From Marinagarivorans sp. UBA5868 (lineage in GTDB: Bacteria; Pseudomonadota; Gammaproteobacteria; Pseudomonadales; Cellvibrionaceae), in assembly GCA_002432095.1 (NCBI GenBank), contig DJFQ01000161.1:66401-80671 (forward strand): a DNA stretch of 14,271 nt. The letters are read 5' to 3'. Made by a program: the position numbers and the translations under genes. This document shows positions 1 to 7,447 of the stretch, piece by piece; positions within the stretch are counted from its first letter, which is position 1; every line of letters starts with the position of its first letter. The notes under the pieces are model-generated. The model was not told the DNA's origin and did not search any database. It worked only from the letters and a program-made list of their open reading frames with translations.

Positions 1-772
1 GTTGCCTGCCGGGAGGCAATTCATCCATTACGCTGTAATCAAGGTCGCCATAAGCGGTCATCGCCAATGTTCGGGGAATGGGTGTTGCGGTCATTACCAG
101 AATCATTACTCCGTAGCCGATAGCGCCCGCAACGATGGCGGTGATCAACTTCGGCTGTTGTAGCAGTTGTGCGTAAGTGCGCATCGGCCCGGTGTGTTCG
201 GCAGAGGTAGGGCGCGGTAGCGGCAGTCCGGCGATCAGCAACAAATTAGCCCCGTAAAGCGCAACCAATGCAGCGAATGCGCCGAGGAATTCCGGCTGTG
301 GCCAGATTCTATCCGACCACACCGCTAATGCGGGGCCGAGAATTGCCGCCAGCACACCCCCGGCCATCACCAGGCTTATTGCTTTTGGGCGATCTGCTGG
401 AGGGCAGGCTTCGGTGGCGGCAAAGCGATATTGTTGACCAACTCCGATTGCCACTCCCAGCAGGGTTGTGCTGGTGCAAAACAAAATGAAATCAGCTCGG
501 ACGATCGCCAAGCAAGCCAATAATCCCCCGCACAATCCGATGATATTACCGACGGAAAATCCGAATTTTCTCCCCATGAATTTCATGATCTGAGCCGCCG
601 GCAGGGTCGCCGCCATCAACCCAAGGAACTGCACTGCCACAGGCAAAGTGGCCAGCTCCGGTTCCGGCGCCAGGCGCTGGCCGATGAGCGCATTGACGGA
701 AATCAACAGGATATTGCCGGTGATCAGTAGAGCCTGTCCTAGTGCCAGACCCCAGACAGTAAGTGGCAGCAT
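1..772 (-). CDS. MFS transporter, N-terminal half, open to the window edge and chimeric at its end
   Basis: Reading from the ATG at 772 towards the left edge gives 257 codons without a stop. Residues 1-227 look like a major facilitator superfamily protein. Hydrophobic segments lie at about 5-30, 43-63, 72-92, 95-114, 131-152, 162-182 and 208-227. A degenerate MFS motif A (MKFMGRKFG, 64-72) sits between segments 2 and 3. The substrate cannot be read from the sequence. An intact MFS protein has about 12 segments and about 400 residues, so only the first half plus segment 7 is present. From about residue 227 the frame continues into RecG-like sequence (separate entry), so the end of this reading frame is not MFS. 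No ATG lies just upstream in frame and the ribosome binding site is weak, so the start is moderately sure. The gene diverges from the flippase at 902. Confidence 0.8.
   Translation of the reverse strand, partial: MLPLTVWGLALGQALLITGNILLISVNALIGQRLAPEPELATLPVAVQFLGLMAATLPAAQIMKFMGRKFGFSVGNIIGLCGGLLACLAIVRADFILFCTSTTLLGVAIGVGQQYRFAATEACPPADRPKAISLVMAGGVLAAILGPALAVWSDRIWPQPEFLGAFAALVALYGANLLLIAGLPLPRPTSAEHTGPMRTYAQLLQQPKLITAIVAGAIGYGVMILVMTATPIPRTLAMTAYGDLDYSVMDELPPGRQ
2..94 (-). pseudogene. recG: RecG helicase fragment fused in frame to the MFS gene
   Basis: The last 31 codons before the left edge read [18 protein letters not shown] followed by [13 protein letters not shown]. This matches the conserved RecG (and related Mfd) helicase stretch with motif [14 protein letters not shown] and the downstream DELPPGR, and has nothing to do with a membrane transporter. 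The codons for MTATPI (77-94) could belong to either protein, because this MFS subgroup, as I recall it, also has an MTATP-like stretch at the end of segment 7. The switch therefore falls in a short shared sequence. The rest of recG would lie beyond the edge. It may be an assembly join or a true recombination product; the sequence alone cannot decide. Confidence 0.75.
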
Positions 773-853
773 AACGAGTGATTCTTGGAATGGGCTGGCG
801 AATATAACACTGTGCGGTGGAGCGGGACATGGGCATCGATGAAGTGTTGATCT

Positions 854-861
854 GCTATGAT
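854..861 (+). promoter_or_regulatory. Candidate extended -10 promoter of the flippase gene
   Basis: TGCTATGAT (853-861) matches an extended -10 element (TGnTATAAT with one mismatch). No convincing -35 is present about 17 bases upstream, as is usual for extended -10 promoters. The predicted start near 868 leaves a leader of about 34 bases before the ATG at 902. Pattern match only. Confidence 0.4.
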
Positions 862-901
862 GCGGCGCTTGGTTCTTTTGTGAGCAGGAATCCGCATCAT
901 C

Positions 902-2239
902 ATGATGACTAGGCTACGACAGCGTTTGCAGTCTCTAAAAAGCAGAAAAACAATATCCGGCAGTTTCTGGGTAATTTTTGGCTTTGGCGTGCAAAAAGGC
1001 GTGCAGTTGGTAAGCAACCTCATCCTTACGCGGCTGCTATATCCCGAAGCATTTGGTCTTATGGCAATCGTCTATTCTTTTATGGCCGCGGTACAGATGT
1101 TCAGTGACATTGGTATCCGGCCGAGCGTGATTCAATCGAATAATATTGACGACTCGCGTTTTCTTAACACCGCTTGGACCCTGCAAATTATTCGTGGCTT
1201 TGGCATTGCAGCTGTCATCTGTCTGCTCGCGTATCCGATCGCGAATGTTTATGCCGAAGATATGTTATTCGGTTTGCTGTGTGTCACTGGGCTCACTGCG
1301 GTCGTCACTGGTTTTCAGTCTATAAACATTATTCTGGCTGAGCGCGATATTAATTATAAAAAGCTGATGATCATGCGGGCCGCGAGTCAGATGGTCACAT
1401 TGATTGCAACGGCGACGCTGGCTTATTTTTATGAATCCGTCTGGGCTTTGGCTTGGGGAGCGCTGTTCGGCTGTGTGTTGGATGTGCTGCTGGGCCATTT
1501 TATTTTTCGTGGCCACACACACAGGTTCGTGCTCGATAAAAAATATGTTGGCAAGATTTTTCGATTTGGTCAGTGGATTTTCTGGAGCACGGTTTTTACG
1601 TATTTTTCCGGGCAGGGAATGCGTGCCATCGAAGGGGCATTTGTGACTACTGAAACACTGGCGATGATCGCGATTGCCGGGACATTGGCGTGGATCGCCG
1701 GTGAATTAGTGGTGCGATACCTCGGTGCTATTGTATTTCCTACCCTCTCTCGCATTCACCGGGAGCAGCCCGAACGTTTTCCTGCGGTGTTGGCGAAGAT
1801 GAGAATTTTGGCAATACTGTCCACGGTTCCGCTATTCGGGGTTCTTTCTTTACTGGCGAATTTGGTGGTTATTATTCTGTACGACGACCGTTACCGAACC
1901 GCTGGGCCGATTCTCGCCGTTATGGCTTTGGTCGGGGCCATGCGCACCTTGCCGATGATTTACCAGAATGCGCTGTTATCGATAGGCCAGAGCAAAGAGA
2001 ATTTTTTTAGCACTGGGGTTATTGCCATTGCCAACGTGATATTTTTGATCGTGGGTTATGAGGTGGCGGGATTGTATGGTTTATTAATGGCGCCAGGTTT
2101 TGCTTATTTAGTGGGCCATGTGGCAACGTCCTTTATCGTAAAAAAATACGGTTGGCTGTCATGGAAAGCGGACCTGATTTTTGTCATCCTGATGCTGCTG
2201 TTTGCCGCAGCCACTTACCAACTCAATTTCTCCGGCTAA
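902..2239 (+). CDS. Polysaccharide flippase, MOP superfamily (WzxC-like)
   Basis: A 445-residue, strongly hydrophobic protein with roughly a dozen or more membrane segments after a short basic N-terminus ([13 protein letters not shown]). The segment [20 protein letters not shown] followed by [14 protein letters not shown], then the [11 protein letters not shown] stretch, is typical of the Polysacc_synt_3/WzxC-type flippases. These move lipid-linked sugar units across the inner membrane for exopolysaccharide, LPS or colanic-acid-like polymers. The length fits the family. ATG 902 and ATG 905 are both possible starts; AGGA at 886-889 is rather far upstream of either. It stands alone between a divergent transporter and the convergent ychF, with no sugar-transferase genes in view, so the polymer served is unknown. 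Its stop codon overlaps the U-tract side of the ychF terminator. By eye it is more A/T-rich than the housekeeping genes, which could hint at a different origin. Confidence 0.85.
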   Translation: MMTRLRQRLQSLKSRKTISGSFWVIFGFGVQKGVQLVSNLILTRLLYPEAFGLMAIVYSFMAAVQMFSDIGIRPSVIQSNNIDDSRFLNTAWTLQIIRGFGIAAVICLLAYPIANVYAEDMLFGLLCVTGLTAVVTGFQSINIILAERDINYKKLMIMRAASQMVTLIATATLAYFYESVWALAWGALFGCVLDVLLGHFIFRGHTHRFVLDKKYVGKIFRFGQWIFWSTVFTYFSGQGMRAIEGAFVTTETLAMIAIAGTLAWIAGELVVRYLGAIVFPTLSRIHREQPERFPAVLAKMRILAILSTVPLFGVLSLLANLVVIILYDDRYRTAGPILAVMALVGAMRTLPMIYQNALLSIGQSKENFFSTGVIAIANVIFLIVGYEVAGLYGLLMAPGFAYLVGHVATSFIVKKYGWLSWKADLIFVILMLLFAAATYQLNFSG

Positions 2240-2270
2240 AATAAAAATGCCCGCTTATGGAGCGGGCATT
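2236..2270 (-). terminator. Rho-independent terminator for the ychF transcript
   Basis: A perfect 10-bp stem (AATGCCCGCT 2246-2255 with AGCGGGCATT 2261-2270) around a 5-base loop. Read on the minus strand it is followed by TTTTATTTTA (2245-2236), a proper U-rich tail, so it stops transcripts that leave ychF about 50 bases after its stop codon. On the plus strand only TTT (2269-2271) follows, so it would be a poor terminator for the flippase gene, though a bidirectional role is possible. The tail overlaps the flippase stop codon. Confidence 0.85.
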
Positions 2271-2319
2271 TGCGATGGTTCGTTCTTTCGAATTGCGGCG
2301 TTTTATTTATGTCTTGCTG

Positions 2320-3411
2320 CTACACATTAAAGCGGAAGTGCATAACGTCGCCATCGTGCACCACGTATTCTTTTCCTTCTAGTCGCCACTTGCCTGCGTC
2401 TTTAGCGCCAGCTTCGCCTTTGTATTTCACAAAATCTTCATAAGCGATGACTTCGGCGCGAATAAAACCCTTTTCAAAATCGGTATGAATGACCGCCGCT
2501 GCCTTGGGTGCAGTCGCGCCAACCGATACGGTCCAGGCACGCACTTCTTTAACGCCAGCGGTGAAATAAGTTTGTAGGCCTAACAGCCCGTAACCGGCGC
2601 GAATTACCCGATTCAGACCGGGTTCGTCCATGCCCATTTCCGCCAAGAAATCCGCTTTTTCGTCGTCTTCCAATTCGGCAATTTCGCTTTCCAGTTTATT
2701 GCAAATAGGCACCACGACCGCTTTTTCTTCTGCGGCGATTTTTTCCACGGCGGCGAGCAGCGGATTATTGGTGAAACCGTTTTCCGCAACGTTGGCGATG
2801 TACATGGTGGGTTTGATGGTGAGCAGATTTAATTCCCGCAGCGTCAAGAGTTCATCACTGTTCAAACCAAATGAGCGCAGGGGTTTGGCTTCATTCAGAT
2901 GTGGCTGAATTTTTTCCAGCAGTGCCTTCATCGCCATGGCATGTTTGTCCTGACCTTTTGCCGCTTTTGCATAACGTTGCAACGCTTTGTCTACGGTTTC
3001 CAGGTCGGCCAGTGCAAGTTCAGTGTTGATAATTTCAATATCGGCTGCCGGGTCGACTTTGTTGGCAACGTGAATCACGTTGTCGTCTTGAAAGCAGCGC
3101 ACGACGTGCGCGATGGCTTCGGTTTCGCGGATGTTTGCGAGAAATTTATTGCCGAGCCCCTCGCCTTTGGATGCGCCGGCCACTAATCCGGCGATGTCCA
3201 CAAACTCCATGGTGGTGGGCACTACACGCTCAGGCTTGACGATGGCGGCCAGGGCATCCAGGCGGGGGTCGGGCATAGGAACCACGCCGGAGTTGGGTTC
3301 AATGGTGCAGAACGGAAAGTTTTCCGCTGCAATGCCGGATTGGGTGAGGGCGTTGAAAAGGGTGGATTTGCCAACGTTTGGCAGGCCTACAATGCCGCAT
3401 TTAAAACCCAT
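2320..3411 (-). CDS. ychF: Redox-regulated ATPase YchF (Obg/OLA1 family)
   Basis: A 363-residue protein, the usual size. The P-loop is GLPNVGKS at 9-16, the Walker B/G3 motif is DIAG at 72-75, and the nucleotide-base motif is NVAE at 207-210 in place of NKxD. That change is the family hallmark explaining why YchF/OLA1 prefers ATP to GTP. The C-terminal part (about 278-361, [12 protein letters not shown]) is the TGS domain. The protein is cytosolic and associates with ribosomes; its exact role is still debated (known of the family). It lies 24 bases after pth, a pairing conserved in many gammaproteobacteria, and is the last gene of the minus-strand block, followed by a terminator. The ribosome binding site is weak (GAGA about 8 bases before the ATG). 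Confidence 0.97.
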   Translation of the reverse strand: MGFKCGIVGLPNVGKSTLFNALTQSGIAAENFPFCTIEPNSGVVPMPDPRLDALAAIVKPERVVPTTMEFVDIAGLVAGASKGEGLGNKFLANIRETEAIAHVVRCFQDDNVIHVANKVDPAADIEIINTELALADLETVDKALQRYAKAAKGQDKHAMAMKALLEKIQPHLNEAKPLRSFGLNSDELLTLRELNLLTIKPTMYIANVAENGFTNNPLLAAVEKIAAEEKAVVVPICNKLESEIAELEDDEKADFLAEMGMDEPGLNRVIRAGYGLLGLQTYFTAGVKEVRAWTVSVGATAPKAAAVIHTDFEKGFIRAEVIAYEDFVKYKGEAGAKDAGKWRLEGKEYVVHDGDVMHFRFNV

Positions 3412-3435
3412 AACAAAATCTCGCGATAAAAATAT

Positions 3436-4020
3436 TTATTGAGTGTGCAGGTCGCGCATCGCGCGTTCCCAATCGCCGCTGACAATATCACGGATAACCG
3501 AGAGGCTGCGTTCTATGCCGGAGCGTATCAGTTCGTTTTCAGTCTGTGGTGCACGTTTAAGTACATAGTCGGCGACCTGCTTGGCATTTCCTGGATGGCC
3601 AATGCCCAGGCGTAAACGGCCGAAATCTTTGTTATTGCCCAGTGCGCTGATGATGTCTCGAAGGCCGTTGTGGCCGCCATGTCCGCCACTGAATTTAAGC
3701 CGTGCGACGCCTGGAGGCAGATCGAGCTCGTCGTGGGCGACAAGAATTCCCTCTGGTGGTATCCGATAAAACTGCGCAAGTGGTGCCACCGCTTGGCCGC
3801 TGCGGTTCATATAAGTGGTGGGAATTAAAAGCCGGATATCCTGGCCGGCGATGATGCCGCGACCTGAATAGCCAAAAAATTTGGGTGTCGAGCTGAGTTG
3901 GATATTGTGTTGCCGCGCCAATTCTTCCACTAAATCCTGGCCGGCGTTATGGCGGGTGTGTGTGTATTCGGGGCCTGGATTGCCCAGGCCCACGATCAGT
4001 TGTACTGGCGTCTGTTTCAT
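3436..4020 (-). CDS. pth: Peptidyl-tRNA hydrolase
   Basis: A 194-residue cytosolic enzyme that cleaves the ester bond of peptidyl-tRNA released from stalled ribosomes, recycling tRNA. The N-terminal [12 protein letters not shown] motif is present, with the catalytic histidine in TRHNAG (H24). Other active-site residues seen are N14, N72 (MNRSG), D97 (HDELDLPPG) and N118 (GGHGGHNGL). The length matches the bacterial Pth family (about 190-200). It lies 42 bases downstream of rplY and 24 bases upstream of ychF on the same strand. No Shine-Dalgarno is visible: the bases before the ATG are a run of seven T and GCCTT. The start is fixed by homology. Confidence 0.97.
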   Translation of the reverse strand: MKQTPVQLIVGLGNPGPEYTHTRHNAGQDLVEELARQHNIQLSSTPKFFGYSGRGIIAGQDIRLLIPTTYMNRSGQAVAPLAQFYRIPPEGILVAHDELDLPPGVARLKFSGGHGGHNGLRDIISALGNNKDFGRLRLGIGHPGNAKQVADYVLKRAPQTENELIRSGIERSLSVIRDIVSGDWERAMRDLHTQ

Positions 4021-4062
4021 AAGGCAAAAAAAGTATATGGCGACAGTAGCAACTGTGAAGAA

Positions 4063-4683
4063 TTAGGCGCTAGGAGCCGCTTCTTCGGTATCGCCGCCTT
4101 TGGCCTTGTTGACGCTCACAACCGGCAGGTCATGGTCGGCACCGTGGCTAAGAGCAACGGACTCTACGCCTTTGGGCAGTTTCAGGTCGGAGATGTGCAG
4201 GATTTGTCCTACTTCTACATCTACCAGGTCAACTTCGATGAACTCGGGCAGGTTGGAGGCCAAACAAGATACTTCCAGCTGAGTCATATTGTGGGCAATG
4301 CTGCCTCCGCCCAATTTGACGCCTTTGCAGGTATCTTCATTAATGAAGTGCAGCGGTACGCTAACAGTGATTTTTTTGGTCTTGGAAACGCGCAGGAAAT
4401 CCGCGTGCAAAAGCTGCACCTTGGATGGGTGACGTTGCAGATCCTTAAGAATCACGTTTTCGGTTTTGCCGTCGACATTCAGGGAGATAACGTGGGAATA
4501 AAATGCCTCGTTCTCCAAATGACGAACCAGCTCAAACTGGTTGATGCTGATGTTTTGCGGGGCTTTGTCGTCACCGTAGATGATGCCCGGCACTTCGTTG
4601 GCGAGACGACGCAGGCGGCGGCTCGCACCTTTCCCCGCAAAGTCACGCACTTTGGCGTTCAATTTAAAGTCTTCTTTAGACAT
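4063..4683 (-). CDS. rplY: 50S ribosomal protein L25, long CTC/TL5 form
   Basis: A 206-residue protein with two parts. The N-terminal L25 domain (about 1-95, from FKLNAKVRDFAGKGASRRLR to LLHADFLRV) binds 5S rRNA in the large subunit. The C-terminal TL5/CTC domain (about 98-195) follows, with an acidic and alanine-rich tail ending EEAAPSA. The long form is usual in pseudomonads and relatives, whereas E. coli has only the 94-residue short form. GAGGA about 8 bases before the ATG is a clear ribosome binding site. It lies 111 bases after prs; prs-rplY-pth-ychF is a conserved order. Confidence 0.97.
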   Translation of the reverse strand: MSKEDFKLNAKVRDFAGKGASRRLRRLANEVPGIIYGDDKAPQNISINQFELVRHLENEAFYSHVISLNVDGKTENVILKDLQRHPSKVQLLHADFLRVSKTKKITVSVPLHFINEDTCKGVKLGGGSIAHNMTQLEVSCLASNLPEFIEVDLVDVEVGQILHISDLKLPKGVESVALSHGADHDLPVVSVNKAKGGDTEEAAPSA

Positions 4684-4769
4684 GGAAATGTCCTCGTATT
4701 AAACCCGTTAGCTCCGCGACCAGAAGATAAGCGGGGGTTAAGTAAGCCGGCATGCCGACAGTCGTCTTT

Positions 4770-4790
4770 GGAGCGGTGAAAATCCGCTCC
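4770..4790 (-). other. Hairpin just after the prs stop codon, without a U-tract
   Basis: GGAGCGG and CCGCTCC form a perfect 7-bp stem with a 7-base loop, beginning a few bases downstream of the prs stop. On the minus strand it is followed by AAAGACG, so it is not a canonical intrinsic terminator. It may protect the 3' end of prs mRNA, mark a processing site, or cause partial attenuation before rplY. A 10-bp palindrome (CGGCATGCCG, 4748-4757) lies just beyond. Function is inferred only. Confidence 0.45.
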
Positions 4791-4794
4791 GTCA

Positions 4795-5739
4795 TCAAGC
4801 GCGAAACATCGCGCTCAAAGATTCTTCATTGCTGATACGCCGCATAGCTTCCGCCAACATGGGGGCAAGGCTCAGTCGGCGGATGCGCTTGCAGTTGCGC
4901 GCTTCAAGATTCAGCGGAATCGAGTCAGTCACCACCAGTTCATCCAGTTGGGAATTCTGCAGGCGGGTGATGGCGGGGCCAGAAAGTACCGGGTGGGTAC
5001 AGTAGGCAATTACCTTTTTGGCACCGTGCTCTTTTAATGCGTTCGCCGCGTTGCAAAGGGTGCCGGCGGTATCCACCATGTCGTCCACCAGCAAGCAGGT
5101 GCGGTTTTCCACCTCGCCGATCAGATTCATCACCTCAGCCACATTTTTGGCCGGGCGGCGTTTGTCGATGATCGCCAGGTCAATGTCCAGTTGCTTGGCC
5201 ACCGCGCGGGCACGAACCACGCCACCGATGTCCGGCGACACCACGATGAGATCTTCGAAGCTGCGCTGCTCGATATCGGAAAGCAAAACAGGGGAACCGT
5301 AAACGTTATCGACTGGAATATCGAAAAAACCTTGAATCTGTTCGGAGTGCAGATCGACGGTCAGCATGCGGTCGACGCCGACAGAAGCCATCATGTCGGC
5401 AACGATTTTAGCGCTGATTGGAACCCTCGCTGAGCGCACCCGGCGGTCCTGGCGAGCATAGCCAAAATAGGGGACCACGGCGGTGATGCGTCCAGCGGAT
5501 GCGCGACGCAGAGCATCCACCATCAACAGCATTTCCATGATGTGATCGTTGGTGGGAGCGCAGGTAGATTGAATGACAAACACGTCGCGACCGCGGACGT
5601 TTTCGTTGACTTCGACATTGATTTCGCCATCGGAAAACCGCTCTACCGATGCATCTCCGAGAGGGATGCTGAGCCGGTCGACAACTTTTTCTGCGAGTTC
5701 CGGGTTGGATGTCCCGGAAAAGACCATCAAGTCCGCCAC
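4795..5739 (-). CDS. prs: Ribose-phosphate pyrophosphokinase (PRPP synthetase)
   Basis: Makes PRPP from ribose 5-phosphate and ATP, feeding purine, pyrimidine, NAD, histidine and tryptophan synthesis in the cytosol. With the start chosen here it has 314 residues, the normal class I length. Visible landmarks are [13 protein letters not shown] (45-57), FGYARQDRR (92-100), metal-site H131 (DLHSEQIQG) and D170 (SPDIGG), the catalytic DKRR (192-195), and the PRPP-binding loop DDMVDTAGT (219-227). The GTG at 5739 is preferred because GAGG (5751-5748) sits 8 bases before it and because the family begins close to the MVFSG motif. An upstream GTG at 5763 has no ribosome binding site and would add eight unusual residues. 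ATG 5727 is the other possibility. It follows tRNA-Gln, as in Pseudomonas. Confidence 0.96.
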   Translation of the reverse strand: MADLMVFSGTSNPELAEKVVDRLSIPLGDASVERFSDGEINVEVNENVRGRDVFVIQSTCAPTNDHIMEMLLMVDALRRASAGRITAVVPYFGYARQDRRVRSARVPISAKIVADMMASVGVDRMLTVDLHSEQIQGFFDIPVDNVYGSPVLLSDIEQRSFEDLIVVSPDIGGVVRARAVAKQLDIDLAIIDKRRPAKNVAEVMNLIGEVENRTCLLVDDMVDTAGTLCNAANALKEHGAKKVIAYCTHPVLSGPAITRLQNSQLDELVVTDSIPLNLEARNCKRIRRLSLAPMLAEAMRRISNEESLSAMFRA

Positions 5740-5747
5740 TATGACTA

Positions 5748-5751
5748 CCTC
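5748..5751 (-). promoter_or_regulatory. Shine-Dalgarno that selects the prs start
   Basis: GAGG on the minus strand, 8 bases upstream of the GTG at 5739. It lies inside the longer reading frame that could start at GTG 5763, and so argues for the shorter protein. Confidence 0.6.
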
Positions 5752-5816
5752 TAGCCGATTCACTGGTTAACGAGTGAGGAGAGAGTCAGTGAAGGGTTTG
5801 GCGAATCTTGACGAAA

Positions 5817-5891
5817 TGGCTGGGGTGGAAGGATTCGAACCTCCGAGTGGCAGGATCAAAACCTGCTGCCTTACCGCTTGGCGACACCCCA
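5817..5891 (-). tRNA. tRNA-Gln (anticodon UUG)
   Basis: A 75-base tRNA including an encoded CCA end. The acceptor stem TGGGGTG pairs with CACCCCA, followed by discriminator G and CCA. The D arm is GCCAAGCGGTAAGGC. The anticodon arm GCAGG-TTTTGAT-CCTGC gives anticodon TTG, reading CAA/CAG glutamine codons. The variable loop is CACTC and the T arm is GGAGG-TTCGAAT-CCTTC with one G-U pair. It lies 9 bases after ispE and before prs, the same place as in Pseudomonas. With so little room upstream it is probably processed from the ispE-prs transcript or driven from inside ispE; no convincing own promoter was seen. Confidence 0.98.
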
Positions 5892-5900
5892 GGGACAACG

Positions 5901-6737
5901 CTATTTCAGGAGGCGTTGATGCAGTGGCGATTCGTTAACACCTTTGGCAACAAAGCCGTTCAACTGTGTCGGTCGTTTGGCGAAAACTTCCCGCGCTTCT
6001 GCTTCAGTGGGGAAGGCTGCGAATACACAAGCTCCCGTTCCCGTCATTTGCGCAGGCCCAAAACGACCTAGCCAATCAACCGCATCCTTAACTTGCGGGA
6101 AGAGATTTTCGACCACTTTTTGGCAGTCGTTTTTCCCGCCCTCCTCAAGGAAGGCGCGTACTGTAATGCGGTCGGAGTTTCTTGTCAAACCTTCGTTGGA
6201 AAATATTTCCCGTGTGGAAACGGTGCATTCCGGCGCCACCACTACATACCATTTCAGCGGCAATTCCATCGATGTAAGCTGCTCGCCGATACCTTCCGCC
6301 CAGGCGGTTTTGCCGCGAACGAAAACGGGTACATCGGCACCGAGCTGGCGACCGAGCTCTGCCAGTTCATTTTCGCTCAGCCCTGTTTGCCAGAGGTGAT
6401 TCAGGCCGACCAGTGCGGTGGCCGCGTCACTGCTTCCTCCACCAATGCCGCCGCCCATAGGCAAACGTTTTAGCAAATGCATATCGGCCCCTGCGCGACA
6501 TGATGTGGTGGTCTGCAGCAGTTTGGCTGCCCTGTAAACCAAGTTGTTCTCTAATGGGATGTCTGGAAAATCCGGCGTCAGCCGGAGATCTCCCGAGAGG
6601 TTGGTCTCCAAGTGCAGCTCGTCGCCATAGTCCAGCAGCTGAAATAGTGTTTGGAGCGTGTGATAACCGTCCGGCCGACGCCCAGTGATCAGCAGAAAGA
6701 GATTCAATTTTGCGGGGCAGGGCAGCAACAATGACAT
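5901..6737 (-). CDS. ispE: 4-diphosphocytidyl-2-C-methyl-D-erythritol kinase
   Basis: A GHMP-family kinase of 278 residues that phosphorylates CDP-methylerythritol in the MEP route to isoprenoids. The N-terminal PAKLNLFL contains the catalytic lysine K10, and RRPDGYH follows. The glycine-rich ATP loop [15 protein letters not shown] is at 93-107. LGADVPVF carries the catalytic aspartate D135 (counterpart of D141 in E. coli), and the third GHMP motif is [10 protein letters not shown] near the C-terminus. Length is normal. It lies 56 bases after lolB and directly before tRNA-Gln; lolB-ispE is a conserved pair. No clear ribosome binding site precedes the ATG (A-rich AAAAAAGCCTT). Confidence 0.97.
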   Translation of the reverse strand: MSLLLPCPAKLNLFLLITGRRPDGYHTLQTLFQLLDYGDELHLETNLSGDLRLTPDFPDIPLENNLVYRAAKLLQTTTSCRAGADMHLLKRLPMGGGIGGGSSDAATALVGLNHLWQTGLSENELAELGRQLGADVPVFVRGKTAWAEGIGEQLTSMELPLKWYVVVAPECTVSTREIFSNEGLTRNSDRITVRAFLEEGGKNDCQKVVENLFPQVKDAVDWLGRFGPAQMTGTGACVFAAFPTEAEAREVFAKRPTQLNGFVAKGVNESPLHQRLLK

Positions 6738-6793
6738 AAGGCTTTTTTATTTATGAAAGGCAGATGATGTATGAATGCAGGGCAGATCGCGTA

Positions 6794-7447
6794 TCAATGT
6801 AAGGAAGTTGGAGCGTCGGGTAGTTGCCAGCGTTTGATGACCACGGTCAGTTTCAGGTCATCGCGCTTAGCTTGTATCCGCGTCGGCAACCACCAGCCGT
6901 CAAAGTTTTCATGGCGGCTATAAGCCACTTGCCAGCCTTCCTGGTGAAGATGGGTAAGAAAACCGGCGGGGTCGCGTTGTAAGTGCGCCGGCTTTGGTTG
7001 TTTCGCAGGCAGCCCGCGCAGCCAGAATTGCAGATTGGAGACCGGAACTTGCCAGCCTAAAACATCCTCCATCAAAGTCTCGGCGGAAGTGGCTTTATGA
7101 GTACCTGTTTTGGCGTTCTCCAACACGACCTCGTGGGATGTGCGGCGCAACCATGTAGTGCCCTGGCCAAAGGGCCCAAACAGGTGAACGGTGTAGTCCG
7201 CCTTGTTCTGGGTCCACTTGAATGACGCACTTTGCCGGTCATCCTCCATTTGAATGGCAATTTTTCCCTCAGCTTCCCATCGTGTTGCGCGATACAGATG
7301 TTTTTCCTGCTGCACACCACCGGCGGTTTTCTGTGGTGTGCTCTGGCACCCCGAGAGAGCAATCAACATGCTGATGCCGGACAACAATAGCGCTCGCCGA
7401 AGGCGATTCGTAAACGGTTCCGCGAAGCGCAGAGTGCACTGGCTCAT
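6794..7447 (-). CDS. lolB: Outer-membrane lipoprotein LolB
   Basis: The receptor that accepts lipoproteins from periplasmic LolA and inserts them into the outer membrane. It has 217 residues with a lipoprotein signal: a basic stretch (NRLRRALLL), a hydrophobic core and the lipobox LSGC (31-34). The residue after the cysteine is Q, not D, which fits outer-membrane sorting. The mature part has the LolB pattern (WEAEGKIAIQ, HLFGPFGQGTTWL, VLGWQVPVSNLQFWLRGLP, GWQVAYS). The ATG overlaps the stop of the TPR gene (ATGA, 7447-7444), so the two are translationally coupled. ispE follows. Confidence 0.95.
   Translation of the reverse strand: MSQCTLRFAEPFTNRLRRALLLSGISMLIALSGCQSTPQKTAGGVQQEKHLYRATRWEAEGKIAIQMEDDRQSASFKWTQNKADYTVHLFGPFGQGTTWLRRTSHEVVLENAKTGTHKATSAETLMEDVLGWQVPVSNLQFWLRGLPAKQPKPAHLQRDPAGFLTHLHQEGWQVAYSRHENFDGWWLPTRIQAKRDDLKLTVVIKRWQLPDAPTSLH

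Noticed and set aside
546..836. A 96-codon minus-strand frame next to the flippase
   Set aside because: It lies in another frame of the MFS gene, is rich in R, H, G and S, and has no membrane pattern; the transporter frame from 772 is clearly the real one.
4021..4062. Possible terminator between rplY and pth (ACAGT-TGCT-ACTGT then seven T)
   Set aside because: The stem is only 5 bp and the T-run begins about ten bases after it, too far for an intrinsic terminator; pth and ychF also need the transcript to continue.
3949..4779. A 276-codon plus-strand frame
   Set aside because: It is the exact antisense of rplY and the start of pth; both of those are certain genes, and the frame has no recognisable domain.
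5892..5960. Own promoter for tRNA-Gln inside the end of ispE
   Set aside because: TTGAAC is followed after 17 bases only by TGTTAA (3 of 6), so the evidence is too weak to list.
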